Part shown: positions 45,525-53,445 of the stretch, one piece after another
Numbering within the stretch: position 1 is the first letter of the stretch
Layout of the letters: each line of letters starts with the position of its first letter
Assembly (NCBI RefSeq): GCF_008014745.1
Contig: NZ_VPFD01000019.1
Location: forward strand, 57,211 to 121,210
Source of the DNA: Massilia arenae
GTDB lineage: Bacteria; Pseudomonadota; Gammaproteobacteria; Burkholderiales; Burkholderiaceae_D
DNA length: 64,000 bases
Reading direction: 5' to 3'
Position numbers and translations under genes: made by a program
Notes under the pieces: model-generated
What the model saw: only the letters and a program-made list of their open reading frames with translations
Database searches by the model: none
Told to the model about the DNA's origin: nothing

Positions 45525-47162
45525 TCACGCGCCCCGCACGCAGGCATGGAAGATGTCGAGCCGCGGATTGAGCACCGCCGTATTCACGTCGAGCATGCCG
45601 AGCACGGAGTGGAACACATTGTCGTGCGACAGCGGCTCGTTGCGGCGCTGGCCCAGGCAGCGGCGGTCGATGCGAAAGCGCACGCTGAAGCCGTCCGACA
45701 TCCACAGCATCATCGGCACCTCGGTCTGCTCGCGCGGCGCGAACATATATGGCGTGCCGTGCAGGTAGACGTTGTTTTCGCCCAGCGATTCGCCGTGATC
45801 CGAGAAGTACAGCATCGCGGTATCGACGTCCTCGCCCTGGGCCAGCGCGCGCAGGCGGTCGATGGTCGTGCTCAGGAAGTAGTCGGTGTACAGGATGGTG
45901 TTGTCGTAGGCGGCGCGGATCGATTCGCGCGTACAGGTCTCGAACTGGTTGCTGGTGCATACCGGACCGAAGCGGCCGAAAGCCTGTGGATAGCGGCTGG
46001 CATAAGCAGGACCATGACTGCCCTTCTGGTGCAGCACCACCACCATGTCCTTGCCACCGCGGCGCAGCAGTTCCGGCAAGCCGTCGAGCAGGACTTCGTC
46101 GTGGCATTCATCGCCCTCGCAAGGGCTGCCCGGCTTCGGCCGCGAGACATCTTCGTAGCGCACGCGGTCGCACACGCCCTTGCAGCCCGAATTATTATCG
46201 CGCCATACGACGTCGAAGCCGGCATGCGCAAGCACGTCGAGCAAGCCTTCCTGGCGCTCGGCCTTCGACTGGCTGTAGTCCTCGCGGCCGAAGGCCGAGA
46301 ACACGCAGGGCACCGACACCGCGGTCGCGGTGCCGCAGGAATGCACGCGCGAAAAGTTGATCAAGCCGCTTTGCCGCGCCAGCAGCGGATTGGTGTCACG
46401 GGGATAGCCGTTGAGCGAGAAATTCGCCGCGCGCGCCGTTTCGCCGACCACGATCACGGTCAGCGTGCGGCGCTGCGCGCCCTTCCACGTGGCGCCCTTG
46501 ACGGCGTCGCGCCCGAGCGGCGCGACCACGATGGGGGCGGCCCAGCGCGCACGCAGGTAGCCGTGCGTCGCCTGGATGAAGTTGGTCGGGGTGAGCAGGA
46601 AGCGTAGTTCGCGATGTTCATGCAGCGCCGGCGCCAGGCTCTTGTACAGCAACACCAGCAGCAGGAGCGCGAGCAGCAGCGAGCCGCCGGCGATGCCGGC
46701 GCGTTCGAGCAACCCGCGCGCGCCGCGCGGGAACGCGATCCTGGCGCGCCAGATCGCCCACGCCGGCAGCACGCCAAGGAGGCCGATCCTGGCCGCCATC
46801 TGCCAGCTGATCAGCTCCGTGGCCTCACGCGTATCGGTCTCGAACACGTTCTGGATCATGGCCTTGTCGATGACGATGCCATAAGTCGCGACGAAATAGC
46901 CGGCGGCCGACGCGGCCAGCACCAGCGCGATCAGCACCGGCTTGGCGACCAGGCGAAAGCTCGCGAGTGTCAGGCAGGCGTTGAAGAACAGGACCACGAT
47001 CAGGAAGGAGCCCGCCAGCAGCGGCAGGCTGGCCAGCGAGACGCCGCCTGCGGCGCTGCAGAGGACCGACCAGAACTTGACGTTGCCCACGCTGGCCAGC
47101 AACAAGGCCACGGCCAGCACCAGCACCGGCGCCTGGATACGCCTGCCGAACAATCTCTCCAC
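45525..47162 (-). CDS. eptA: Lipid A phosphoethanolamine transferase (EptA/MCR family)
   Basis: An inner-membrane enzyme that transfers phosphoethanolamine from phosphatidylethanolamine to lipid A phosphates, lowering negative charge and giving polymyxin resistance. Five N-terminal helices are followed by a periplasmic sulfatase-like domain: metal/nucleophile motif VVGETARAANFSLNGY (Thr at 46437-46439), FSRVHSCGTATAVSVPC, LHQKGSHGPAY and YFSDHGESLGE. Paired cysteines (NNSGCKGVCD, SPCEGDEC) match the family disulfides. GTG 47162 has GAGGGGG upstream (545 residues); ATG 47201 would give 558. It sits in an operon with its likely two-component regulators and a PAP2 phosphatase. Confidence 0.93.
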   Translation of the reverse strand: MERLFGRRIQAPVLVLAVALLLASVGNVKFWSVLCSAAGGVSLASLPLLAGSFLIVVLFFNACLTLASFRLVAKPVLIALVLAASAAGYFVATYGIVIDKAMIQNVFETDTREATELISWQMAARIGLLGVLPAWAIWRARIAFPRGARGLLERAGIAGGSLLLALLLLVLLYKSLAPALHEHRELRFLLTPTNFIQATHGYLRARWAAPIVVAPLGRDAVKGATWKGAQRRTLTVIVVGETARAANFSLNGYPRDTNPLLARQSGLINFSRVHSCGTATAVSVPCVFSAFGREDYSQSKAERQEGLLDVLAHAGFDVVWRDNNSGCKGVCDRVRYEDVSRPKPGSPCEGDECHDEVLLDGLPELLRRGGKDMVVVLHQKGSHGPAYASRYPQAFGRFGPVCTSNQFETCTRESIRAAYDNTILYTDYFLSTTIDRLRALAQGEDVDTAMLYFSDHGESLGENNVYLHGTPYMFAPREQTEVPMMLWMSDGFSVRFRIDRRCLGQRRNEPLSHDNVFHSVLGMLDVNTAVLNPRLDIFHACVRGA

Positions 47163-47248
47163 GCTTCCCCCTCGAGCAGCGCAGTCCGACGCGGACTGCA
47201 TTGCCTGAAGAATAGGGAGGGACGCTTCAGGCCGGCGTCAAGCCGGCG

Positions 47249-48490
47249 TCAGGATTGCGTGAAGTCGCCTGGAAACACGATCGTCAAGCGGCTGCCGCCG
47301 CCCTCGCGCTGTTCATGGATCAGCGTGGCGCCGAGGTATTCGCAGATGCGTTTGACCAGCGACAGGCCCAGGCCGGTCCCGGCCGAGCCGCTCGATGGAA
47401 TCGCGGCCGCATCCCGGTCCAGTGTCTGGCGCACCGCGTCCGGCAAGCCCGGGCCGGTGTCTTCCACGCTGACGCGGCCGGGTTCCAGCACCACCGTCAC
47501 CTGCCCCCTTTCGGTGTACTGGCAAGCGTTGCGGATCAGGTTGGCGATCGCCGACACGCACAGCTCGGCCGGCGCGCGCACGTCGATGGACGCCGAGCCG
47601 GTACAGCGCAGGACCACCGGTTTATCGGCCACCATGTGCTGGTAGCGGTCGGTCTCGGTGCGCGCGATGTCGCCCACCGAGACCGGCGGGAACAGGCCGA
47701 GTTCGGGCGTGCGCGCCAGCAGCAGCAAGACAGTGACGCACTCGGTGGCTTCCTGCGCGGCGCGGTAGATGCGCCGGGCCGGCGCCCGCACCACGGGGTT
47801 TTCGTTGTTCTCGACCAGGATCTCGGCCGCGCCCATGATGACCGTCAGCGGTGTGCGCAGTTCGTGGCTGACGTCGCCCGTGAAGAAGCGTTCGCGGTCG
47901 AGGAAGGCACGCAGCTCGCTGGTGTGCGCGTCCAGGGCGCGCGCCAGGATGCCCAGCTCGTCCTCGCGCGCCGTGTGCGGCAGCGCCAGCGCGCCCTGGC
48001 CGACCGCGTCCGCCAGTTCGCGGATCGGCGTGACGATCCGCATGCCCACGAAGCGGCCCAGGAACAGCGCCAGAATGACGAAGCCGGCGAAGAAGGCGGC
48101 GAACATCGAATACACCAGCACCTCGATCTGCTCGTAATCGCTTTCATGGTCGACCACGACGTAGGGGCCCGCTTCGTCGCTGCCCGCCAGCACGTGCAGG
48201 CCGATGCCGTCGATCTCGGCCTCGGACACGCCGGCCGGCAAGCCGCGCAGCGACAGCGGAATGTCGTCGCCGCGGTGGAAGCGCAGGCCGGCCGGCAGGT
48301 CGGCGGGCAGCCCGGCGGCGGCGCGCGGACGCGCCCACTTCTCGACTTCGGCCAGGCGTTCGTCGACCAGGTGCACCTCGATGCCCTCGACCACCAGCGC
48401 CGCCAGCACCGCGAAGAACAGCGACAGCACGACGCCGAACAGGATGAAGGCCCTGGTGATCGGCCGGCTCAGCGAACTAGCCGCGCGCAT
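47249..48490 (-). CDS. Sensor histidine kinase (PmrB-like position)
   Basis: A 413-residue kinase: TM1 at about 12-34, a periplasmic part of about 100 residues (GLRFHRGDDIPLSLRGLP, acidic residues and HESDYEQ), TM2 at about 135-158, HAMP, H-box DVSHELRTPLTVI with His209, N-box NLIRNACQYTE, G1 DTGPGLP and G2 GTGLGLSLVKRI. The first 14 bp overlap the regulator gene. Downstream lie eptA and PAP2, which a PmrAB-type system would control. Low-Mg or cationic peptide sensing is inference from context. Confidence 0.9.
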   Translation of the reverse strand: MRAASSLSRPITRAFILFGVVLSLFFAVLAALVVEGIEVHLVDERLAEVEKWARPRAAAGLPADLPAGLRFHRGDDIPLSLRGLPAGVSEAEIDGIGLHVLAGSDEAGPYVVVDHESDYEQIEVLVYSMFAAFFAGFVILALFLGRFVGMRIVTPIRELADAVGQGALALPHTAREDELGILARALDAHTSELRAFLDRERFFTGDVSHELRTPLTVIMGAAEILVENNENPVVRAPARRIYRAAQEATECVTVLLLLARTPELGLFPPVSVGDIARTETDRYQHMVADKPVVLRCTGSASIDVRAPAELCVSAIANLIRNACQYTERGQVTVVLEPGRVSVEDTGPGLPDAVRQTLDRDAAAIPSSGSAGTGLGLSLVKRICEYLGATLIHEQREGGGSRLTIVFPGDFTQS

Positions 48491-49166
48491 CTGGCAGGGC
48501 GAGCTTGTAACCCACGCCGGCGATGGTGTGGACCATTGGGAAGGCGAACGGCTTGTCGATCGCCTGGCGCAGCGCATGGATATGCGTGCGCAAGGCATCG
48601 CTTTCGGGACGGTCCTCGCCCCACACGGCCTGCTCGAGCGCTTCGCGCGGCACGATGCGCGGGGCCGCCGCCATCAGGCAGCGCAGCAGCACGTAGCCGG
48701 TCTTGGTCAGGGCGACCCTGACGCCGTCGCGCGCGGCCTCCTGCTGGTCGGGATCAAACACCAGCGGGCCGAAGCGCAGTTCGCGGCTGATCGCGTGCTG
48801 GCCGCCGGCGCGCCGCGCCAGGGCCTTCAGGCGCACGTCGAGTTCGACCAGCGAGAACGGCTTGACCAGATAGTCGTCGGCGCCGCTGTCGAAGCCGGCC
48901 ACCTTGTCGTGCAGGGCGTCGCGCGCGGTGAGCATCAGCACCGGCGTGGTGGACATCAGCTCGGAACGCAGCTTCTGGCACAGCTCCAGGCCGTTCAGGC
49001 CCGGCAGCATGACGTCGAGGACGATCACGTCGTAGGTGTTCTCGGAGGCCAGCGCCAGGCCGCCATAGCCGTTGCGGGCCGAATCGAGCGTGTAGCCCTT
49101 CGGCTCCAGGAAACCGTACAGGTTGGCGAGGATGTCGGGATTATCTTCGACGATGAGGATGCGCAT
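48477..49166 (-). CDS. OmpR-family response regulator (PmrA-like position)
   Basis: A 229-residue regulator: receiver starting MRILIVEDNPD, phospho-acceptor Asp51 (VIVLDVMLPGLNG), LTARD and VKPFSLVELD, then a winged helix ending VHTIAGVGYKLAL. It starts 20 bp after the LtaS-like gene stop and overlaps the kinase gene by 14 bp. There is no clear ribosome site at ATG 49166, so coupling to the upstream gene is probable. Confidence 0.92.
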   Translation of the reverse strand: MRILIVEDNPDILANLYGFLEPKGYTLDSARNGYGGLALASENTYDVIVLDVMLPGLNGLELCQKLRSELMSTTPVLMLTARDALHDKVAGFDSGADDYLVKPFSLVELDVRLKALARRAGGQHAISRELRFGPLVFDPDQQEAARDGVRVALTKTGYVLLRCLMAAAPRIVPREALEQAVWGEDRPESDALRTHIHALRQAIDKPFAFPMVHTIAGVGYKLALPDARG

Positions 49167-49186
49167 GCGCTTATTGTAAGACCGCG

Positions 49187-51223
49187 TCAGCGCGGCCGGT
49201 AGCGTTGTTCGCGATACAGCAGCGACGGCAGGATCACGTGCGCCATCGCCTGGTCGGCCTGGGCCCGGGCTGGCGCGCCCTCGCCCGGATCGAATTGGCC
49301 GCTGGCCGCGTCATAGCGCGCCGCCAGCGGCGACTGGCCGGGACGCAGCACGGTGGCGTTGGCGCCTTCCAGGTAGGCGAAATAATCGTTAAACTGGATC
49401 AGGGCGCGGCCCGGGGTCGTGGCGTCCTTGACGAAGTCACGCCCGATCATCGGGTGGTTGCTGGACACGCCCAGCAGCGACAGCAAGGTGGGGCCCAGGT
49501 CGACCTGGCTGGCGATGGTGGCGATGCGTTTCGGTTCGACGTCGGCACCGAGGATCAGGCCGGGGATGTGGAATTTCTTGATCGGCACCAGGCTGTCGCC
49601 GTAGACCCGGTTGTCATGGTCGGCCACGATCAGGAACACTGTGTCCTTCCAGTAGGCCTGCTGCTTCGCTTCGCGGATGAACTTGCCCAGCGCGTAGTCG
49701 GCATACTTGACCGCATTGTTCACGGTCTGCTTGTCCGGGTCGTGCAAGGCGATCTTCCCGTCCGGGAATTCGAACGGTTCATGATTCGACGAGGTGAAGA
49801 TCAGGCTGAAGAACGGTTTGCCGCCGTCATGCAGCTTCTTCAGGCGCTCGAGCGACTTGTCGAACAGGTCTTCGTCCGACGCGCCCCAGCTGCCGACGAA
49901 TTGCGGCTTCATGTCGCCGATGTCGACGATGTTCTGGAAGCCGTTGCCGGTGAAGAAGCTGCGCATATTGTCGAAGTGGGCCTCGCCGCCATACACGAAC
50001 TCGGTGTGATAGCCCTGGCGGCCCAGCCCGTCGGCCAGCGTATAGAAATTGTTCTGCGACAGAGACAGCTTCACCGTGCTGCGCGCCGGCGTCGGCGCAT
50101 AGCCGGCCACCACCGCCTCGATGCCGCGCACCGAACGGGTGCCGGTGGCGTACAGCTGCTCGAACCACCAGCCCTCATCCTTGAGCTTTTCCAGCTCCGG
50201 CGTCACCGGCAGCCCGCCCAGCGACTTGACGAAGGTCGCGCCCAGGCTTTCCTGCAGCACGATCACGAGATTGAGCGGTCGGTCGCGCGCGATCGCCGCC
50301 TGCTGGTAGTGCATGGTTGGCAGCTCCGGATTCGGGAAGCGGTAGTCGCGCAGCCATGGCGCCGCCTTCACTTCGGCGAACACCTGCTCGCGCGGAAAAT
50401 CTCCATAGATTTCCGAGGACTTCGCCTCGTTGCCCATCGAACGGATCGCATCGAGCACCGACCAGGCCGAGTTGATGACGAGCGAGTTGACCATCGCATC
50501 GCTGCTCAAAGCGAACATAGCCGGATTGGCCGGGCGATGGCCGGTAGTGGAACGGATCTGCACGAACACCAGCAGGCACAGGATGGGCCAGACCAACAGT
50601 AGCTTGCGGCTCGGCCACATCGTCATACCGGCTGCGGTCCGTCGCAACAGGCGCACCAGCGCGATGCCGAGAATGACGGTCAGGGTGCAGCCCAGCAGCA
50701 GCGCGGTGCGAAAGCCGTACCACAGGGTCGAGAACACTTCTTGCGGATAAGCCAGGTATTCGATGAACAGGCGGTTCGGGCGCGCATCGTATTGCATGAT
50801 GAATTGTGGCGAGGCCACTTCCATGAACACGATGAAGATCAGCGCAAAGCCGGTCCAGGCCACGCTGGCCCTGCGCCACAGGCGGGCGCTGCGGGCATAC
50901 GCCAGCAGCGGCGCCAGCAGCAGCGGAACCGCGATGAAGTAGCCGAGCAAGATCAGGTCGGCGCGCACGCCCTGCAGCAGGATCTCGGGCACGATGCCGG
51001 TCGCCGCCACACGTGGCCATTGCCATGCGATCAGTGCGATCCGAAAAGCCGACAGGAGAAGCAGCCCGATGCACAGCAGCTGGACCAGGGGAGCGATGGG
51101 ACCGGCCCATGCGGCGATGTGCGCGAGTCCAGCGGCTCCATGCCGCTCCATTGCCGGAGCACCATTGATGCCCTTAGGCAGATGAAGTTTCTCGATGGTC
51201 ATGCTATGCATGCTAGGTCGCAT
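49187..51223 (-). CDS. LtaS-family membrane sulfatase/phosphoglycerol transferase-like protein
   Basis: A 678-residue protein with five N-terminal helices and a periplasmic alkaline-phosphatase-fold domain from about residue 300: VIVLQESLGATF (metal Glu), ATGTRSVRGIEAV (nucleophile Thr region), FVYGGEAHFDNM, FTSSNHEPFEFP and VADHDNR. In Gram-negatives such enzymes transfer phosphoglycerol or phosphoethanolamine to glycans or lipids rather than making teichoic acid. ATG 51223 has no evident ribosome site; ATG 51202 (MTIEKLHLPKG) is an alternative. It is first in the envelope-charge operon. Confidence 0.88.
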   Translation of the reverse strand: MRPSMHSMTIEKLHLPKGINGAPAMERHGAAGLAHIAAWAGPIAPLVQLLCIGLLLLSAFRIALIAWQWPRVAATGIVPEILLQGVRADLILLGYFIAVPLLLAPLLAYARSARLWRRASVAWTGFALIFIVFMEVASPQFIMQYDARPNRLFIEYLAYPQEVFSTLWYGFRTALLLGCTLTVILGIALVRLLRRTAAGMTMWPSRKLLLVWPILCLLVFVQIRSTTGHRPANPAMFALSSDAMVNSLVINSAWSVLDAIRSMGNEAKSSEIYGDFPREQVFAEVKAAPWLRDYRFPNPELPTMHYQQAAIARDRPLNLVIVLQESLGATFVKSLGGLPVTPELEKLKDEGWWFEQLYATGTRSVRGIEAVVAGYAPTPARSTVKLSLSQNNFYTLADGLGRQGYHTEFVYGGEAHFDNMRSFFTGNGFQNIVDIGDMKPQFVGSWGASDEDLFDKSLERLKKLHDGGKPFFSLIFTSSNHEPFEFPDGKIALHDPDKQTVNNAVKYADYALGKFIREAKQQAYWKDTVFLIVADHDNRVYGDSLVPIKKFHIPGLILGADVEPKRIATIASQVDLGPTLLSLLGVSSNHPMIGRDFVKDATTPGRALIQFNDYFAYLEGANATVLRPGQSPLAARYDAASGQFDPGEGAPARAQADQAMAHVILPSLLYREQRYRPR

Positions 51224-51291
51224 GCTGTCATCGAGATGTTAGTCAGGCGTTAAGAAAGCGTTAAATCAGGCGCCGAGAGATATCAGGGACG

Positions 51292-51324
51292 AAAAAAAGC
51301 CCGGCCAGTGAAAACCGGCCGGGC
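51292..51324 (-). terminator. Intrinsic terminator of the serine-rich protein gene
   Basis: An 8-bp GC stem (51299-51306 with 51317-51324), a 10-base loop and seven T on the minus strand (complement of 51292-51298). It lies 44 bp after the stop of the 51368-52099 gene and ends that transcript, separating it from the LtaS-like operon. Confidence 0.85.
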
Positions 51325-51367
51325 CATCTGGGAAGCGCGCCTGACGGCGGGCTTCCTTGCAACAAGA

Positions 51368-52099
51368 TCAGTCGCGGTAGTTGCGGTACTCGTGACGGTC
51401 GCTCGAGCCACCCAGCAGCTTGGCCAGGATGAAGCCCACGCCCACCGCGGCCAGCAGCGCGCTGCCCGGGTTGTTCTTGACGTATTCCTTGCCCTGGGCC
51501 GACAGGTCCGAGCATTTTTCGCTCAGCTGGGCCGAACCGCCGCCGAATTTCTCTTGAGCCGAGCTCAGCAGGCCGGTGACCTTGTCGACGCCGGCGTGGG
51601 CGCGCGAAGCCAGGTTGTCGACCACAGGCTGGGCGGCTTGCGCTGCCTTGTCGATGCCTGCGTGTACCTTGTCTGGCGAAATCGACGAGATCGCTGCCTT
51701 GATGCCGCCGACCGTCGATTGATCGCCGTTCGCATCGGACGACGAGGTCGACGATGGGGTGGACGACGCAGTCGACGAACCCGACGATGGGGTCGACGAC
51801 TGGCTCGACGACGATGCACCCAGGCCGCTGTTGCCCAGCGAGCCGGTGCTGCCTGCCGCCGAACCGATGCTCGACGACGACGAGCCGGTGCTGCCCAGGT
51901 TGCCGCTCGACGAAGCGCTTTGCAGGCTCGACGACGACGGCGACGAACCCGTGCTGCTCAGGTTCGACGACGCGCTTTGCTGGCTGCCCGACGAGGCGGT
52001 AGTGCCCTTGTTCAGGCTGGAATCCTGGCTCTTGCCAATGTTCGAACCGGACTTGTTGGCGTCGATGCCTTTACCTTCGTTAGACTTTTGATTATCCAT
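51368..52099 (-). CDS. Serine-rich protein with C-terminal DUF883 (ElaB/YqjD-like) domain
   Basis: A 243-residue protein. Residues 1-125 are low-complexity, dominated by Ser with Gly, Thr, Gln and Asn (NSGLGASSSSQSSTPSSG). Residues 130-243 resemble ElaB/YqjD: an amphipathic helix (KVHAGIDKAAQAAQPVVDNLASRAHAGVDKVTG), KEYVKNNPGSALLAAVGVGFILAKLL as the C-terminal membrane segment, and a short charged end. YqjD-type proteins sit in the inner membrane and bind ribosomes in stationary phase. The long serine-rich head is unusual for this small family. GAGGGA precedes ATG 52099, and a terminator follows. Confidence 0.82.
   Translation of the reverse strand: MDNQKSNEGKGIDANKSGSNIGKSQDSSLNKGTTASSGSQQSASSNLSSTGSSPSSSSLQSASSSGNLGSTGSSSSSIGSAAGSTGSLGNSGLGASSSSQSSTPSSGSSTASSTPSSTSSSDANGDQSTVGGIKAAISSISPDKVHAGIDKAAQAAQPVVDNLASRAHAGVDKVTGLLSSAQEKFGGGSAQLSEKCSDLSAQGKEYVKNNPGSALLAAVGVGFILAKLLGGSSDRHEYRNYRD
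51735..51990 (-). repeat. Serine-codon simple-sequence tract
   Basis: Imperfect repeats of TCG/AGC serine codons (seen as CGACGA on the plus strand) inside the serine-rich gene. Such tracts can expand or shrink by slippage. On the plus strand they create an acidic false ORF. Confidence 0.55.
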
Positions 52100-52478
52100 G
52101 ATGTATCCCTCATAAAATGTATGACCAACGCGGAGTAGACCGATATTCGACTATCACCACATTCTTCCTTGAATCAGTCCGATACTAAACGCGGGAACGA
52201 AAGCTGCCTGCGGTACATCAATGGCGGCGCGGCTTCATGCCCAAGATCAGTTTATTGATTCACTGACCTCAAACCACCGCAAAGCTTCCATCGATGCCCC
52301 AGGCTCATCGTCCCGATCTCGGGGCGAGCGCCCTTCCAGGGCTTCGTCACGAGCGCAGTATCGAACCAACTGCGTCGCGATACCAAAAATACAATGGACC
52401 AGTATTAAGAGACCGTGCGCTGACTAACAGAGCCGTTCCATCCGCCGCAAATGCTGTTATTTATCAATTGGCGGCAGG
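52100..52478. other. Intergenic region without recognised gene
   Basis: A 379-bp gap between divergent genes with lower GC than its neighbours. It must hold the promoter of the serine-rich gene. Short ORFs in it show no coding pattern. No hairpin with U-run or family motif was seen. Confidence 0.4.
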
Positions 52479-53435
52479 ATGAAAGGCGTGTTCGCGAGTA
52501 CCATACGTGGTTTCGCCCGACTTGGGCGTCCAGTACGACATCACATGGCAGTAGAAAAAGTTACAGGCAGCCGCCTGCCGCCGCGCCAGGCCCTGCCGGC
52601 AGCGGACGAGGCGGCGGCGAAAAAACAGGCCGAGGCCGAGAAAGCGGCGCAGATACGCGGCGTGGACTCGATCGCCGCCATGCGCGACGCCATCCGCCAG
52701 GCCGCGCGCCAACTCCCTCCATTTACCGCCGTGCCGCGCCTGGCCCGGCTGGATGCGGCCGGCTTCCGTGCGCGGGCGGCGGCCGGCATGCCCTTCCTGG
52801 TCAGCGGCATCGTCGAGCGCTGGCCGCTGGCCGATCTCACCGCGCAGGACTTGCGCGAACAGTTCGGCCACCTGCCGGTACGCGCCCGCATCGGCGACTA
52901 CGTCAATACCGCCTTCGCGCCGGATCGGGCGATGCAGGACATGCTGCTGCGCGACTACCTCGACCTGACGCCTCCCGACCCCGCATCCGGTCTGCCGCCC
53001 TATGTGGGCAACCTGTCCCTGCGCGAGCTGAACCGGCTGTGCCGCTGGCCTTCCTGGTTCGAGAAGATGGGCCCGCCCCGCTTCTGGATCGGCCCGGCGC
53101 GCACGGTGACGCCGCTGCACTGCGACTACGACGACAATATCTTCGCCCAGCTGTGGGGGACCAAACGGATTTTCCTGGCGCCGCCGCACCATGACGCCTT
53201 TCTGTATACACGCGAAGCCAATCCGCTGCTGTTCGGCTCCCCGGTCGACCCGGAAGCGCCCGACTACGAGGCATTCCCGCTGGCGCGCCAGGCGGCGCTG
53301 GTCGAGATCGTCGTGGAGCCCGGCGACATGCTGTACGTGCCGGCCGGCTGGTATCACCAGGTGCGGGCCCTGAGCTTTTCGCTGTCGTCCAATCGCTGGG
53401 CGCGCGGCCAGCCGCTCGCGCTTTCGAAGGGCTAG
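52479..53435 (+). CDS. JmjC/cupin-like Fe(II)-dependent oxygenase family protein
   Basis: A 318-residue protein with a C-terminal JmjC-like (Cupin_8) domain: PFLVSGIVERWPLADL, metal ligands H214 and D216 (LHCDYDDN), WGTKRIFLAPP, and the third His in YVPAGWYHQV. Relatives hydroxylate protein side chains using 2-oxoglutarate; the target is unknown. A charged Ala/Lys/Glu segment (about 43-60) precedes the domain. ATG 52479 or ATG 52545 (296 residues); neither has a strong ribosome site. It converges with the PhoD-like gene, stops 10 bp apart. Confidence 0.82.
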   Translation: MKGVFASTIRGFARLGRPVRHHMAVEKVTGSRLPPRQALPAADEAAAKKQAEAEKAAQIRGVDSIAAMRDAIRQAARQLPPFTAVPRLARLDAAGFRARAAAGMPFLVSGIVERWPLADLTAQDLREQFGHLPVRARIGDYVNTAFAPDRAMQDMLLRDYLDLTPPDPASGLPPYVGNLSLRELNRLCRWPSWFEKMGPPRFWIGPARTVTPLHCDYDDNIFAQLWGTKRIFLAPPHHDAFLYTREANPLLFGSPVDPEAPDYEAFPLARQAALVEIVVEPGDMLYVPAGWYHQVRALSFSLSSNRWARGQPLALSKG

Positions 53436-53445
53436 GCCGCGCGGC

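Noticed and set aside
45525..47201. Mobile colistin resistance gene (mcr)
   Set aside because: The gene belongs to the same family, but it sits in a regulated chromosomal operon without insertion sequences, so intrinsic eptA is the better call.
51759..52091. Aspartate-rich plus-strand ORF
   Set aside because: Created by reading serine codon repeats of the DUF883-type gene in reverse; no start site or family.
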